Assembly (NCBI GenBank): GCA_913775315.1
Contig: CAJYIX010000020.1
Coordinates: forward strand, 62,001-126,000
DNA: 64,000 bases
Direction of reading: 5' to 3'
Source: an uncultured Sphingomonas sp.
GTDB taxonomy: Bacteria; Pseudomonadota; Alphaproteobacteria; Sphingomonadales; Sphingomonadaceae
The notes beneath the pieces are model-generated. The model was not told the DNA's origin and searched no databases. It saw only the letters and a program-made list of their open reading frames with translations. A program made the translations under genes and the position numbers. Positions 26,666 through 36,520 of this stretch are shown one piece after another (the stretch's first letter is position 1; each line of letters starts with the position of its first letter).

Positions 26666-27193
26666 TCAAGCCGCCGACTTCCTCAACTTGGCGAGTTTCT
26701 TCAGCACCATGTCGCGCTTCAGGCGAGAGAGATGGTCGATGAACAGCACGCCGTTCAGGTGATCCATCTCGTGCTGCAGGCAGGTCGACATCAGGCCGTC
26801 GAACCATTCCTCATGCGTGTTGCCGTCGAGGTCGAGCCAGCGCGCGCGGCAGCGGTCGGGGCGCTCCACCTCGGCGAACATCTCGGGGATCGACAGGCAG
26901 CCTTCCTGATAACAGCGCTTCTCCTCCGACACCTCGAGGATCTCGGGGTTTATGAAGGCGTGGGGCGCGCGGATCGGCTTGCCCTCCTCGTCCTGCTCCT
27001 CCTGCAAATCGATGACGAGGATGCGCTTGGGCACCGCCACCTGGATCGCGGCGAGGCCGATGCCCGGGGCATCGTACATCGTGTCGAACATGTCGGCGAC
27101 AAGGGTGCGAACCTCGTCGGTCACGCCCTCGACGGCTTCGGAGACGAGCTTGAGGCGGGGATCGGGGACTTCGATGATGGGGAGAACGGCCAT
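26666..27193 (-). CDS. def: Peptide deformylase
   Basis: A 175-residue peptide deformylase with the three metal-site motifs [17 protein letters not shown] and HEMDHLNG. Cys of the second motif and both His of the third hold Fe2+, and Glu of HEMDH is catalytic. It removes the formyl group from new proteins, the counterpart of Fmt encoded 0.7 kb away on the other strand. RecR lies just upstream in the same direction. Confidence 0.97.
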   Translation of the reverse strand: MAVLPIIEVPDPRLKLVSEAVEGVTDEVRTLVADMFDTMYDAPGIGLAAIQVAVPKRILVIDLQEEQDEEGKPIRAPHAFINPEILEVSEEKRCYQEGCLSIPEMFAEVERPDRCRARWLDLDGNTHEEWFDGLMSTCLQHEMDHLNGVLFIDHLSRLKRDMVLKKLAKLRKSAA

Positions 27194-27224
27194 GCGTCTA
27201 AAATGGCGGCGCGCGTGCGCGGGG

Positions 27225-27821
27225 TCAAGCGACGGGGCGGCGCGCGCGGAGCGCCTGTGCCAGCGTCCCCTCGTCCAGATAGTCGAGCTCGCCGCCCACC
27301 GGCAGGCCGTGCGCGAGTTGCGTCACGCGCACCGGAAACCGCTCCAGCCGGTCGGCAAGGTAGTGCGCCGTCGTCTGTCCCTCCAGCGTCGCGTTCATCG
27401 CCAGCACCACCTCGTCCACCCCGCCCGCCTCGATCCGGCCGACCAGCGCGTCGATGGTGAGGTCTTCGGGCCGCACCCCCTCCAGCGCGGACAGCCGGCC
27501 GCCGAGCACGTGGAAGCGCCCCGGAAAGAGCCGCGAGCGTTCGAGGGCCCAGAGGTCGGCGACTTCCTCCACCACGCACAGCGACTTGGGATCGCGGCGG
27601 CCATCGGCGCAGATCGAGCATGGATCGGTGGTGTCGACATTGCCGCACACGCTGCACGTCGCCAGCCGCTCCCCCACCGCGCTCAGCGCGGACAGAAGCG
27701 GCACCAGCGCCGTCTCCCGCCGCTTGATGAGGTGCAGCACCGCGCGCCGCGCCGATCGGGGGCCGAGGCCGGGAAGCCGCGAGAGCGCCTGCGTCAGCGC
27801 GTCGATTTCGGGAGAAGCCAT
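27225..27821 (-). CDS. recR: Recombination protein RecR
   Basis: A 198-residue RecR. It has the N-terminal helix-hairpin-helix ([20 protein letters not shown]), a four-Cys zinc finger (C-x2-C ... C-x2-C in [18 protein letters not shown]), a Toprim domain ([14 protein letters not shown]) and the C-terminal ATP-site-like region ([15 protein letters not shown]). With RecF/RecO it loads RecA onto gapped DNA. The frame is open much further upstream, but [20 protein letters not shown] is the family start. It lies 31 bases from def and is divergent from fmt. Confidence 0.96.
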   Translation of the reverse strand: MASPEIDALTQALSRLPGLGPRSARRAVLHLIKRRETALVPLLSALSAVGERLATCSVCGNVDTTDPCSICADGRRDPKSLCVVEEVADLWALERSRLFPGRFHVLGGRLSALEGVRPEDLTIDALVGRIEAGGVDEVVLAMNATLEGQTTAHYLADRLERFPVRVTQLAHGLPVGGELDYLDEGTLAQALRARRPVA

Positions 27822-27875
27822 GTGGCCCCAAGATAGGGGGTTGCGCCGCCCGCTGCCAAGCGGTGAAGGAAGGCC

Positions 27876-28787
27876 ATGCGGATCGTCTTCATGGGCACGC
27901 CCCAGTTCGCCGTGCCGGTGCTCGAAGCACTCGCCGATGCGGGTCATCAGATCGTTGCCTGTTACTCGCAGCCGCCGCGCCGGGCGGGGCGCGGCAAGGC
28001 GCTCACCCCCTCGCCCGTTCACGCGCGGGCGGAGGCGATGGGCGTGCCGGTACTGACGCCCGTGACGCTTCGCGATGCAGAGGCACAGGCCGCGTTCGCC
28101 GCGCACGAAGCCGATGTGGCGGTGGTTGCCGCCTATGGCCTGATCCTGCCACGCGCGGTGCTGGACGCGCCGCGGCTCGGCTGCCTCAACGTCCACGCCT
28201 CGCTGCTGCCGCGCTGGCGGGGAGCCGCGCCGATCCAGCGCGCGATCCTTGCCGGCGATGCGGAGACGGGCGTCGGCATCATGCAGATGGAGGCGGGGCT
28301 GGATACCGGCCCCGTGCGGCTGGAGAAGCGGACGCCCGTCGCGGGCAAGACCGCGGGCGACCTGACCGCCGAGCTCGCAGGGCTGGGCGCGGCGGCGATG
28401 GTCGATGTGCTCGCGGATCCCGACGCCTATCCGCCGATCTCGCAGGCCGACGAAGGCGTCACCCACGCCGCCAAGATTGACAAGGCCGAGGCGCGGCTCG
28501 ACTTCGCCGGGTCCGCCAAGCAGGCCGAGCGACAGGTCCGTGCCTTCAACCCAGCGCCCGGCGCGTTCTTCGAGGTGAACGGGGAACGCATCCGTGTGCT
28601 CGCCGCCGATGCGCTCGAGGGCGCCGCGCCCGCCGGAACCGTCGTAGCCCATGCGGCCGGCTTCGCGATCGGATGCGGCACGGGCCAACTCGTCCCCACG
28701 CTCGTCCAGCGCGCGGGCCGCGCGGCGATGACGCCGGCCGAGCTTCTCCGCGGCTTCGCGATCCCCGAGGGCGCGATCCTGTCGTGA
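27876..28787 (+). CDS. fmt: Methionyl-tRNA formyltransferase
   Basis: A 303-residue Fmt. Motifs: [17 protein letters not shown] start, the formyl-transfer core [21 protein letters not shown] with catalytic Asn and His, the Asp-containing [19 protein letters not shown] segment, and a C-terminal tRNA-binding domain ([16 protein letters not shown]). It formylates initiator Met-tRNA with 10-formyltetrahydrofolate. GGAAGG precedes the ATG. The truA GTG start overlaps its stop (GTGA), a translationally coupled pair. Confidence 0.97.
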   Translation: MRIVFMGTPQFAVPVLEALADAGHQIVACYSQPPRRAGRGKALTPSPVHARAEAMGVPVLTPVTLRDAEAQAAFAAHEADVAVVAAYGLILPRAVLDAPRLGCLNVHASLLPRWRGAAPIQRAILAGDAETGVGIMQMEAGLDTGPVRLEKRTPVAGKTAGDLTAELAGLGAAAMVDVLADPDAYPPISQADEGVTHAAKIDKAEARLDFAGSAKQAERQVRAFNPAPGAFFEVNGERIRVLAADALEGAAPAGTVVAHAAGFAIGCGTGQLVPTLVQRAGRAAMTPAELLRGFAIPEGAILS

Positions 28788-29524
28788 CCCGCTTCGCCCT
28801 GACGATCGAGTGGGACGGCCGCCCTTTCATGGGCTGGCAGCACCAGAAGCATGGGCCGAGCGTGCAGCAGGCGATCGAGGATGCCGCCCGCGCGATCACC
28901 GGCGAGGACGTGCTCGTCCACGCCGCCGGCCGTACCGATGCGGGCGTCCACGCGCTGGGGATGCGCGCGCATTGCGATATCGACAAGCCCATCGAGCCGT
29001 TCCGGCTGATGGAGGCGCTCAACGCGCGGATGCGGCCCAACCCGGTCGCCGTGCTGGCGTGCGAGGTCGTGCCCGACGACTGGCACGCGCGCTTTTCCTG
29101 CATCGCCCGCCATTACGAATATCGCATCCGCATGCGCCGCGCGTCGCTGACGATCGAAAAGGGGTTCGCGTGGCGCGTAGCCCCGCCGCTCGACGCGGGC
29201 GTGATGGCGGCGGGGGCGGCGATGCTGGTCGGCCGGCACGACTTCACCACGTTTCGATCCGCGCATTGCCAAGCGGACAGTCCGCTCCGCACACTCGACC
29301 GGCTCGACGTCGTGGCGGAGGGCGATCTCATTCGCATCTTCGCCTCGGCGCGGTCGTTCCTGCATCATCAAGTGCGTTCGATGGTCGGCTGCCTCGCGCT
29401 CGTCGGCCAGGGCCGCTGGTCGCCCGAGGATGTGCGCGCGGCGCTGAAGGCGAAGGACCGCGGCGCGCTGGGGCTCAATGCGCCGCCCGACGGGCTCTAT
29501 TTTCTGAGCGCCGACTATCCCTGA
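28784..29524 (+). CDS. truA: tRNA pseudouridine(38-40) synthase
   Basis: A 246-residue TruA. Residues 1-20 read [19 protein letters not shown]. The catalytic Asp is in the [13 protein letters not shown] motif (about residues 46-58), and [11 protein letters not shown] and the terminal LYFLSADYP are family-typical. It makes pseudouridine in the tRNA anticodon arm. The GTG start overlaps the fmt stop. The 3' end overlaps the convergent methyltransferase gene by 10 bases. Confidence 0.96.
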   Translation: MTRFALTIEWDGRPFMGWQHQKHGPSVQQAIEDAARAITGEDVLVHAAGRTDAGVHALGMRAHCDIDKPIEPFRLMEALNARMRPNPVAVLACEVVPDDWHARFSCIARHYEYRIRMRRASLTIEKGFAWRVAPPLDAGVMAAGAAMLVGRHDFTTFRSAHCQADSPLRTLDRLDVVAEGDLIRIFASARSFLHHQVRSMVGCLALVGQGRWSPEDVRAALKAKDRGALGLNAPPDGLYFLSADYP

Positions 29525-30723
29525 CGACTGAACGCGCCGACCAGCTCGACATGCGTCGACCAGAGAAACTGGCCGACCGGCTGCACCCAGTCGAGCGTAT
29601 AGCCACCCTCGCACAACATCTTCGCATCGCGCGAGAAGCTGCTGGGATTGCAGGAGACATAGGCGATCCGAGGCACGTTTGCGCCGGCAAGGTTCGCCGC
29701 CTGCTCGCGTGCGCCAGCCCGCGGCGGATCGAGGACAACCGCGTCGAAGCGACCCTGTTCCTCCGCCGTCAGCGGCCGACGGAACAGGTCACGATGGTCG
29801 GCGAACACCGCCCGCCCCGCCTGCGCCGCGCCAGCCTTGAGCGACAGGATCGCCTCGCGCGCGCCCTCCGCGGCATAGGCACGGATGCCGTCGCCAAGGC
29901 CGAGTGCGAAGGTCCCGAGCCCGGCGAACAGGTCGGCGACGTTGCGCGCCCCACCGATCGCCTCGCGCGCCGCCGCGATCAGCGCCGCCTCCCCCTCGCG
30001 CGTCGCCTGCAGGAACGAGCCGGCAGGCAGCGGCACCGCCACCCCGCCCAGCGTCACCGTCACCGGCTCGGGCGCCCAGCGCGCCTCCGGGCCATAGGCA
30101 TCGTCGATCGACAGGCGGGCGAGCTTGTGCCGCCGCGCGAATGCCGTGACAGCCTCGAGCGCCGCCAGCCCCTCGCCCAGCCGGCCTTTTAGCAGCACGT
30201 CGACGCCCTGATCCGCCAGCGTGAGGTGCACGTCGATCCGCCCCGATTGCGGCAACTGCGCCGCCAGCAGGCCGCGCAGCGGCTGGAGCAGCGCGAACAA
30301 TTCGGGCGCGAGAATCCAGCATTCGTCGAGATCGACCAGCGCATGGCTCTGCGCGCGGGTGAAGCCCAGATGCACCTGTCGCCCGCGCCGCTCGGCATGG
30401 AGCGTCGCGCGACGGCGGGTCCTGGGCGGGCTGATGACCGGCGCGCGGACAGGGGCGGTCAGCCCCTGCGCCTTCAGCGCGCCATCGACCCGGTCGTGGA
30501 GATAGGCCGCATAGGCCACGTCATCGAGATGCTGTAGCTGACAGCCGCCGCATTCGGGATAATGCCGGCACGGGGCGGCACGGCGATGTGCGCCTGCCGC
30601 CACGCTGCCATCCTCGAACACGCGGTCGCCCGGCGCGGCGAGCGGCACGTGCCGGCCGGAGGCGGTGACGCCCTCGCCCCGCGCGGCGACGCGGACGACT
30701 TCCTCCTCGGGGCTTACAGACAT
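29515..30723 (-). CDS. 23S rRNA (uracil-5-)-methyltransferase, RlmC/RlmD (RumA) family
   Basis: A 402-residue class I RNA m5U methyltransferase. The N-terminal TRAM-like region is followed by a [4Fe-4S] cluster motif ([14 protein letters not shown], about residues 52-65). The SAM-binding [11 protein letters not shown], the DPPRAG motif and the catalytic Cys in [13 protein letters not shown] are intact. It methylates a 23S rRNA uridine (m5U1939 or m5U747 in E. coli numbering); which one cannot be told. It is the last gene of a five-gene overlapping operon and its start overlaps nnr by 10 bases. Confidence 0.9.
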   Translation of the reverse strand: MSVSPEEEVVRVAARGEGVTASGRHVPLAAPGDRVFEDGSVAAGAHRRAAPCRHYPECGGCQLQHLDDVAYAAYLHDRVDGALKAQGLTAPVRAPVISPPRTRRRATLHAERRGRQVHLGFTRAQSHALVDLDECWILAPELFALLQPLRGLLAAQLPQSGRIDVHLTLADQGVDVLLKGRLGEGLAALEAVTAFARRHKLARLSIDDAYGPEARWAPEPVTVTLGGVAVPLPAGSFLQATREGEAALIAAAREAIGGARNVADLFAGLGTFALGLGDGIRAYAAEGAREAILSLKAGAAQAGRAVFADHRDLFRRPLTAEEQGRFDAVVLDPPRAGAREQAANLAGANVPRIAYVSCNPSSFSRDAKMLCEGGYTLDWVQPVGQFLWSTHVELVGAFSRQG

Positions 30724-32078
30724 TCGGCGATCGCGATGGGGATATGCATGGCCAGATCATCGGCGACCAGCGCCGCTCCCGCAAGAGTGGCGGCACGCGC
30801 ATGCAGCCAGACCGCCTCGCACGCGGCGCGAAACGGCGCACGCGTCACCGCCAGCCGCGCGGCGACGAGGCCGGCGAGCACGTCACCGGTTCCCGCGGTC
30901 GACAGCCACGACGACGGGCGATGCACCCGCGCCTCCCCCGATGGGGCCGCGACGACCGTCGTTGCCCCCTTCAGGACGACCACCGCGCGGCTGCGCCGCG
31001 CAGCGTCGAGCGCGGCGGCGATGCGGTCGCCTGGTGGCGCGCCGAACAGCCGCGCGAACTCCCCGGCATGCGGTGTCAGGATCGTCGGCGCGGTGCGACC
31101 GGACAGATGATCCGCATCTACTAATATCAGCGCATCGCCGTCGAGGACCAACGCCCGGTCACTTGCCAGCCATTCTTCGCATAGCGTGCGAGCCATATCA
31201 CCGCGTCCCAGGCCCGGCCCCACCAGCACCGCGGCGGCACGATCGGGGTCGATCGCAACACGGTGGACGACGGCATCGAATGGCACACGCGCATCCTCGC
31301 CGGCCAGCACGACATAACCCGCACCGCCCCGGGCCGCCGCTCCCGCCGCCAGCCTTGCCGCGCCGGGCATCGCCCCGCCGACGACGCCGACCAGCCCGCG
31401 TGTATATTTGTGATCCGCCGCCCCGGGTGCCGCCAGCCGCGGCCGCGCCAGCATGCGGACCGGCGATTCGACACTCAGACCGAGCGTGTCGAGCAGCAGC
31501 GCTCCCGACGCCCCGACCCCCGCCCCCTGGACATGCCCGTGCTTGACCGCGCCGAGCGCCAGCGTCGCATCTGCGCGCAAGACGCTGCCCCGCGCCTCGC
31601 CGCTATCGGCATCGAGGCCGGAGGGGATATCGATCGCAAGCACGAAATCGGCGCCGGCCCGCAACCGCTCGATCGCCGCCGCGGGCGCGCCGTTGATCGC
31701 GCGCGACAGGCCAATGCCGAATAAACCGTCGACGACGACCGGCCGCACCGGCGCTTCGTGCATGGCGACGGTCGCGCCAAACCAGCGCGATCGCATCGCT
31801 GAGGCGGCATCACCACCCGCCTGACCGAGCGCGGCAACGACGACATCGAGGCCTTGCTCAGCCAGAAACCGTGCAGCGCCAAAGGCATCGCCGCCATTGT
31901 TCCCGGCACCAGCGAGTACGGTGATCGGTCGCCCCGTCGCAAAGCGCGCCGCCTCTCGCGCAACGGCGCGGGCGGCAGCCTCCATCAGCGCAGTCTGGCT
32001 GGTCCCGCTGGCAAAGCACGCACCCTCCGCCGCGCGCATTTCGGCGGCGGTGACGATCGGCGCATCAACCAGGCGCAT
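30714..32078 (-). CDS. nnr: Bifunctional NAD(P)H-hydrate epimerase / dehydratase
   Basis: A 454-residue fusion. The N-terminal YjeF_N epimerase domain (about 1-205) has GAGNNGGDAFGAARFL and the DGLFGIGL segment. The C-terminal YjeF_C kinase-like dehydratase domain (about 220-454) has YTRGLVGVVGG, ILTPHAGEFARLFG, VLKGATTVV and STAGTGDVLAG. It repairs damaged NADHX/NADPHX; the dehydratase normally uses ADP. It overlaps both neighbours (14 bases with the lipoprotein gene, 10 with the methyltransferase gene). Confidence 0.95.
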   Translation of the reverse strand: MRLVDAPIVTAAEMRAAEGACFASGTSQTALMEAAARAVAREAARFATGRPITVLAGAGNNGGDAFGAARFLAEQGLDVVVAALGQAGGDAASAMRSRWFGATVAMHEAPVRPVVVDGLFGIGLSRAINGAPAAAIERLRAGADFVLAIDIPSGLDADSGEARGSVLRADATLALGAVKHGHVQGAGVGASGALLLDTLGLSVESPVRMLARPRLAAPGAADHKYTRGLVGVVGGAMPGAARLAAGAAARGGAGYVVLAGEDARVPFDAVVHRVAIDPDRAAAVLVGPGLGRGDMARTLCEEWLASDRALVLDGDALILVDADHLSGRTAPTILTPHAGEFARLFGAPPGDRIAAALDAARRSRAVVVLKGATTVVAAPSGEARVHRPSSWLSTAGTGDVLAGLVAARLAVTRAPFRAACEAVWLHARAATLAGAALVADDLAMHIPIAIAECL

Positions 32079-32457
32079 CGGCCACCTCGGCCGCTGCGGG
32101 CAGGCGATAACGTGCGCCGCCCACCTCGACCTCGATCACCGCGCCGCGCGTCCGCACGATTGCCGGCGCCGCGCCATCGGCGGCCGCGATCCCGCGCCCG
32201 TCGGCCGCGACGCGCAGTCTGTGAAAGCCACCATCCGGCAAACGGACCGTCAGCACGGTGCCCTGCGCGTCGGCGGTCCGCTCGACCGCACACATACGCC
32301 GGAACTCGGCCTCACCCGGGGGTGCGCACAGAATGCGGCCATCGGGCGCACCGGGCGCGGGCGCAGCGGCTTCAGCGACCGATTGCGGTTCGTCGGGTAC
32401 AGCGCTGCCGCCGCAGCCGGCGAGCAACAGCCCGATTGCCACGATCGATCCTCTCAT
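32065..32457 (-). CDS. Hypothetical lipoprotein
   Basis: A 130-residue protein with a lipoprotein signal (MRGSIVAIGLLLAGC; lipobox LAGC at 12-15). Then comes an Ala/Pro-rich linker, and about 90 residues of predicted beta structure with two further Cys (LCAPP, RMCAVERT) that might form a disulfide. No family recognised. It sits between an N-formylglutamate amidohydrolase-like gene (4-base overlap, ATGA) and nnr (14-base overlap), so it is translated as part of that operon. Confidence 0.7.
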   Translation of the reverse strand: MRGSIVAIGLLLAGCGGSAVPDEPQSVAEAAAPAPGAPDGRILCAPPGEAEFRRMCAVERTADAQGTVLTVRLPDGGFHRLRVAADGRGIAAADGAAPAIVRTRGAVIEVEVGGARYRLPAAAEVADAPG

Positions 32458-33167
32458 GAGTCGCCCCCCGTTTCCGCCCTCGCCTGCTCGATCAGCGGGG
32501 CAAGGATCTGCGTCCAGCGCGCAACCCCCGCCGTATCGGCGATCAGGTCGTTGCGCACCTCGATCGAGACGCAGGCGATCCCCTGCCCCTCGCCATGCCG
32601 GTTGAGCGTCGCATTGAGCATCCGCCCGGAATAGGGCGCGTTATCGCCTGTCTCGATCCCCGCCGCACGCAGGCCCGCAATCATCACCGCCGCCGCCCGG
32701 TGGTCGCGATTGTAGAGGACGCCCGCCTCCAGCGCGCGCGGCGGCGCGTCGCGTAGCTGGCGGGTGAAGCTGTGGATCGCGACGATCAGGCGCGGGCGGC
32801 GGGCCCGCACCTCGTGCGCGATTGCCGCGTGGTACGGCGCGTGAAAGCGGGCGATTCGGTCGAAGCGATCGGCGCCGACATTGCCCGGAATGGCGACGCG
32901 ATCGCTTTCGACCGGCATCAGCGCGGGATGATCGGGTTCACGATGCAGGTCGATGACAAGCCGGGAGACGGTAGCGAGAACCGCCGGCGCGCCGAGCGCC
33001 GCGGCCAACCCGCGGGTCAGCGGTTCCGCACCGACATCGATCGCCATGTGTTCGCCCATCACCGCCAGCTCGACGCCGAGGTCGATGCCGTCAGGCACCG
33101 CGTTCGACGCGTGATCGCACAGCAGGAGGATGTCGCGCGCGCCGTCGATGACGATCGGCGCACTCAT
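32454..33167 (-). CDS. N-formylglutamate amidohydrolase family protein
   Basis: A 237-residue FGase-like protein. Family signatures: LLLCDHASNAVPDG near the start, DVGAEPLTRGLA, SRLVIDLHREPDHP, and VAIHSFTRQL. The conserved His, Asp and Glu suit a zinc amidohydrolase. Classic members cleave N-formylglutamate in histidine breakdown, but no hut genes are near, so the real substrate may differ. It overlaps both neighbours by four bases (ATGA) within the operon. Confidence 0.85.
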   Translation of the reverse strand: MSAPIVIDGARDILLLCDHASNAVPDGIDLGVELAVMGEHMAIDVGAEPLTRGLAAALGAPAVLATVSRLVIDLHREPDHPALMPVESDRVAIPGNVGADRFDRIARFHAPYHAAIAHEVRARRPRLIVAIHSFTRQLRDAPPRALEAGVLYNRDHRAAAVMIAGLRAAGIETGDNAPYSGRMLNATLNRHGEGQGIACVSIEVRNDLIADTAGVARWTQILAPLIEQARAETGGDS

Positions 33168-33901
33168 GCGAAACGCGCCGTGCGGCGCTCGCGATGCGCG
33201 GCCAGCCCCTCGGCCAGATCGGGACCCGCGAAGAGAGCGTCGAACGCGGCGTCGGCGTTGCCGGCGGCATCGTTCAGCACGGACTTCAGCATCCGCGTTG
33301 ATCGCGTTGAATTACCAGCAATCTGCCTCGCCAGCTGCATCGCCTCTTCCCAGACGTCGGCGGCGACCGTTTCGACCAACCCGATCGCTGCCGCGCGGTG
33401 CGCGTCGAGGACCTCCGCGGCATAGAGCATCCGCGCCGCCTGCCCGCGGCCGACCAGCGCGGCGAGGCGGGCGATGTCTTCTGCCGGATAACCGATGCCG
33501 AGCCTGGCCGGCGTGACCGCGAATTGCGCTTTCTCGCCCGCGACGCGGATATCGGCCGCCAGCGCCAGCGCTACGCCCGCGCCGTAACAGCCCCCCGCGA
33601 TCACCGCGACGACGGGCACGGGCACCGCCGCCAGCGCATCGATCCCGGCACGCATCGCCTGCCGGAACCGCGAGGCCGCAGCCGGGTCGTGGCGAAATCC
33701 GTCGAACTCGCTAAGATCGGCCCCGGCCGAAAAATCGCGCGTCCCGCCGATCAGCAGCACGCGGCAATCGGCGGGCAATGCGGCCAGCGTTGCCGCCAGC
33801 CGGTCCCACTCGGCAACGGGGATCGCATTGCGCCGTGCCGGCGCATCGATCGTCAGGCGGGCGATGCCCGGCTCGGGCGTGTCGAGGAAGAACATCGGCA
33901 T
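33164..33901 (-). CDS. Enoyl-CoA hydratase/isomerase family protein
   Basis: A 245-residue crotonase-fold protein. The CoA-binding/oxyanion segments RNAIPVAEWDRLAATL, GGTRDFSAGADLSEF and GGCYGAGVALALAADIRVAG are present, then FAVTPARLGIGYPAEDIARL. The position of the first catalytic Glu of true hydratases (about 103) is occupied by Gly-Val (YGAGVALAL), and the second catalytic region reads LGIGYP, so it may be an isomerase, hydrolase or other crotonase rather than a hydratase. First gene of the five-gene overlapping operon. Confidence 0.82.
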   Translation of the reverse strand: MPMFFLDTPEPGIARLTIDAPARRNAIPVAEWDRLAATLAALPADCRVLLIGGTRDFSAGADLSEFDGFRHDPAAASRFRQAMRAGIDALAAVPVPVVAVIAGGCYGAGVALALAADIRVAGEKAQFAVTPARLGIGYPAEDIARLAALVGRGQAARMLYAAEVLDAHRAAAIGLVETVAADVWEEAMQLARQIAGNSTRSTRMLKSVLNDAAGNADAAFDALFAGPDLAEGLAAHRERRTARFA

Positions 33902-33953
33902 CAGCGATGCCGCATCGCGCGGCGGCTGTCACGCCCGGCGGTTGGTCGAGGGA

Positions 33954-33981
33954 GGTGGCGGGGTCCGAAGACCCGGCCACC
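33954..33981. repeat. 12-bp inverted repeat with CGAA loop
   Basis: Arms 33954-33965 and 33970-33981 pair at 11 of 12 positions around a CGAA tetraloop. It lies 53 bases upstream of the crotonase gene and 117 bases downstream of ispE, within a 196-base gap with no gene I can support. No T-tract on either strand. It could be a Rho-type pause hairpin or a leader structure. Confidence 0.5.
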
Positions 33982-34097
33982 GGCAGGCGATCCGCTCCCG
34001 GCGTACGGCCCACTATCCTCGCGCTACGCAAGGACCATGCCGATCGATTCGTCCAGCGCGACGGCTCAGCCCTCGTCCCGCGCCGGGACTCCGCCTG

Positions 34098-34922
34098 TCA
34101 CGCCAGTGCCGTTTCGAGACACCACCAGCGTGCATCGGCGAGCGCCTGAGCCGCTGCTCGCCGCGCCTCGATCGTCTCGAACAGGGCAAAGCAGGTGGCA
34201 CCCGACCCCGACATGCGCGCCAGAATAACGCCGGGCTGCACCGCCAGCCGATCGAGCACACGGTCGATCACGGGCGCGATCGCGCGCGCCGGCGGTTCGA
34301 GGTCGTTGCGCCCCGCCAGCGCCGCGGCGATCGCATCGCCGTCCGCGATGCCGCCGCGGTCTTGTCCGTCCCACCGCGCGAACACCGCGGCCGTCGATAT
34401 CGGCACCAGCGGATTGACGAGCAGCGCCGGCAGCGCCGGCAGTTCGGGCAGTGGCTCGAGCCGCTCGCCCCGCCCGCGCCCAAGCGCCACACGGCCGAGC
34501 AGGCAGGCGGGGACGTCCGATCCCAGCGCCTCGGCACAGGCTAACAGCCCCCGATCGTCATTCGCCACCCCATGCGCCCGCGCCAGCGCACGCAGCGTCG
34601 CCGCCGCATCCGCCGACCCGCCGCCGATGCCGGAGGCGACCGGCAACCGCTTGACGAGCTCGATCGCCGCCGGGGGCACCGGCTTCACCTGCTCGGCGAA
34701 CAGGCGTTCGGCGCGGGTGACGAGATTGTCGCCCTCCCCCGACAGACCCGCCGCGAACGGCCCGGTGATCGTCAGGCCGGGCGGCCCCGCCCGATCGAGC
34801 CGGATCGTGTCGCCGTCGGCGACGAAGGCGAACAGCGTCTCGAGCTCGTGATAGCCGTCGGGCCGGCGCGCGCGGACGTGCAGCGCCAGGTTGAGCTTGG
34901 CGGGGGCAGCCTCTTCGATCAT
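34098..34922 (-). CDS. ispE: 4-(cytidine 5'-diphospho)-2-C-methyl-D-erythritol kinase
   Basis: A 274-residue GHMP kinase. It has the AKLNLALHVRARRPDGYHE N-terminal motif, the ATP-binding LPVASGIGGGSADAAATLRAL loop (about residues 92-110) and the C-terminal ILARMSGSGATCFALF motif. It phosphorylates CDP-methylerythritol in the MEP isoprenoid pathway. The ATG at 34920-34922 is one base downstream (in transcription) of the stop of the TPR gene, so the two are likely cotranscribed. The open frame upstream to 35180 lies inside the TPR gene and is not used. Confidence 0.95.
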   Translation of the reverse strand: MIEEAAPAKLNLALHVRARRPDGYHELETLFAFVADGDTIRLDRAGPPGLTITGPFAAGLSGEGDNLVTRAERLFAEQVKPVPPAAIELVKRLPVASGIGGGSADAAATLRALARAHGVANDDRGLLACAEALGSDVPACLLGRVALGRGRGERLEPLPELPALPALLVNPLVPISTAAVFARWDGQDRGGIADGDAIAAALAGRNDLEPPARAIAPVIDRVLDRLAVQPGVILARMSGSGATCFALFETIEARRAAAQALADARWWCLETALA

Positions 34923-34923
34923 G

Positions 34924-36516
34924 TCATTCGGCGGTCGGACCGCGCTCCAGCTTGGCGGCGAGCCGCGTCTTGTCTGCGCCCTCGGCATGGACCGACGCGG
35001 CGCGCCAGGCATAGCGCGCCTCGTACCGCCGGCCGCTCGCCCAATAGACGTCGCCGAGATGCTCGTTGATCTCGACGTCCCCGGGCTGCGCGGCGGCGGC
35101 CTGTTCGAGCAAAGGCAGCGCCTTCGCCGTCTGGCCCCGCCGGGCATAGGCGAAGCCGAGCGAGTCGGTGATCGACGCATCGTCGGGCTTCAGCCGCCGT
35201 GCCTTTTCGAGCAGCGCCTGCGCCTGGGGCAGATCGCGCCCGCGCTCGGCCAGCGCATAGCCGAGATAATTGAGCGCCACCGGCTCTTCGGGCGCGAGTT
35301 CGACCGCGCGGCGCAGATAGGGCAGCGCCTCCTCGAACCGCCCCGACTGCTCGATCGCGCCGCCACGTTGCAGGTTGAGCACCCAATCGCCCGTCCCGCC
35401 CTCTCGCGTCATCGCCGCGCCATAGGCATCCGCCGCCTCACCGAAGCGGCCTGCTGCGACTAGGAGGTCGCCGAGCGTGCGCGCGTCGTCGGCGGTGGCG
35501 TCCTTCGCGGCCGATCGCTTCGTCGCGAGAGTGATCGCGGCATCGCGCTGCCCCATCCGGTCGAGTACGGCGATGCGCAGCGTGTCGGCCTCCCGCACCC
35601 AGGGGCTTTTCGGGCGAACCTCCTGAATAAGCGCCAGCGCGCGCATTCCCGACCCGTCACGCGACAGCGCATCGGCGAGCAGCAGCCGCGCGCGGTCGTT
35701 GGCCGACTCCAGCATCAGCGCGGTGCGCGTCAGCAGGATGACCAGCGGCGACGGCTCCTCCCCCGACAGGTCGCCGGCCAGACGCGTGAACAATGTCGCG
35801 GCACCGAACGCAGCACCCGGTTTGGCCCCGCGGCCAAGCGCCGAAAGCTGCGCTCGTGCGGCCGGATCCTCGCCCGCCAGCAGCGCCCGCGCGGTCCTCA
35901 TGTCGCCGCGCCCGGCATAGAGGCGCGCGGCAGCGATGCGGATGTCGAGCCCGCCACCCTCGGCAAGCAGTGCCTGGAGCGCGGCGTTCGCTTCGGCATC
36001 GCGCTTCGTCGCGACGAGGATCAGCGCCTTGGCCTCGGCCGAATAGCGGCGCTCGACCGCGTTGTCGGCATCCGCGCCGAGTTCGGCGAGCGGATCGTTC
36101 GCCCCCGTCTCGACTGCGATCCAGGCGCGCAGGACGGGGCCGACGAACGACAGCGGCCCCTGCCCCACCCGCGTCGCGGTGGCCCGCGCGCCGTCCCAGT
36201 CGCGCGCCTCGACCTGATCGGCGAACCGCAGCAGCGCGGCATCGGCGGGCGCGACCTTCGAGGTTTCGAGCACGGTCAGCGCCCGGCGGGCGAGCGCGAA
36301 GTCGCCGACGGACACCCCCTCGCGAAACGCCCGGATCGCGATCACCTCGTTGCCCGGATCCGCGGCCAGCGCCAGCGCATAGCCGCGCGCAGCGACGTCA
36401 GACGCGCCCTCCGCATCGGCGGCGCGGGCGCGCACATAGGCGGCAAGGTCGCTGCCCCGCGGCGGGTCCGACGCGACGGCCGGCGCGCCAACGCTCAAAC
36501 CGGCTGCGAGGATCAG
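34924..36516 (-). CDS. Tetratricopeptide-repeat protein, probably exported
   Basis: About 530 residues built of helical repeats. Clear TPR units lie in the C-terminal half (ADAYGAAM, EALPYLRRAVELAPEEPVALNYLGYAL, AQALLEKARRLKPDDASITDSLGFAY, ALPLLEQAAAAQPGDVEINEHLGDVYW). The N-terminus after the probable start is hydrophobic (LILAAGLSVGAPAVA), like a signal sequence. The start is unclear: the only in-frame ATG is at 36675, deep inside the ETF-QO gene. I use CTG at 36516; TTG at 36498 is the other candidate. TPR proteins are scaffolds; the partner is unknown. Followed by ispE after one base. Confidence 0.75.
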   Translation of the reverse strand: MILAAGLSVGAPAVASDPPRGSDLAAYVRARAADAEGASDVAARGYALALAADPGNEVIAIRAFREGVSVGDFALARRALTVLETSKVAPADAALLRFADQVEARDWDGARATATRVGQGPLSFVGPVLRAWIAVETGANDPLAELGADADNAVERRYSAEAKALILVATKRDAEANAALQALLAEGGGLDIRIAAARLYAGRGDMRTARALLAGEDPAARAQLSALGRGAKPGAAFGAATLFTRLAGDLSGEEPSPLVILLTRTALMLESANDRARLLLADALSRDGSGMRALALIQEVRPKSPWVREADTLRIAVLDRMGQRDAAITLATKRSAAKDATADDARTLGDLLVAAGRFGEAADAYGAAMTREGGTGDWVLNLQRGGAIEQSGRFEEALPYLRRAVELAPEEPVALNYLGYALAERGRDLPQAQALLEKARRLKPDDASITDSLGFAYARRGQTAKALPLLEQAAAAQPGDVEINEHLGDVYWASGRRYEARYAWRAASVHAEGADKTRLAAKLERGPTAE

Positions 36517-36520
36517 GCCC

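Noticed and set aside
33902..34097. Possible tRNA or small RNA in the gap around the hairpin at 33954-33981
   Set aside because: No cloverleaf, T-loop consensus or anticodon arm could be made, and the hairpin has no T-tract.
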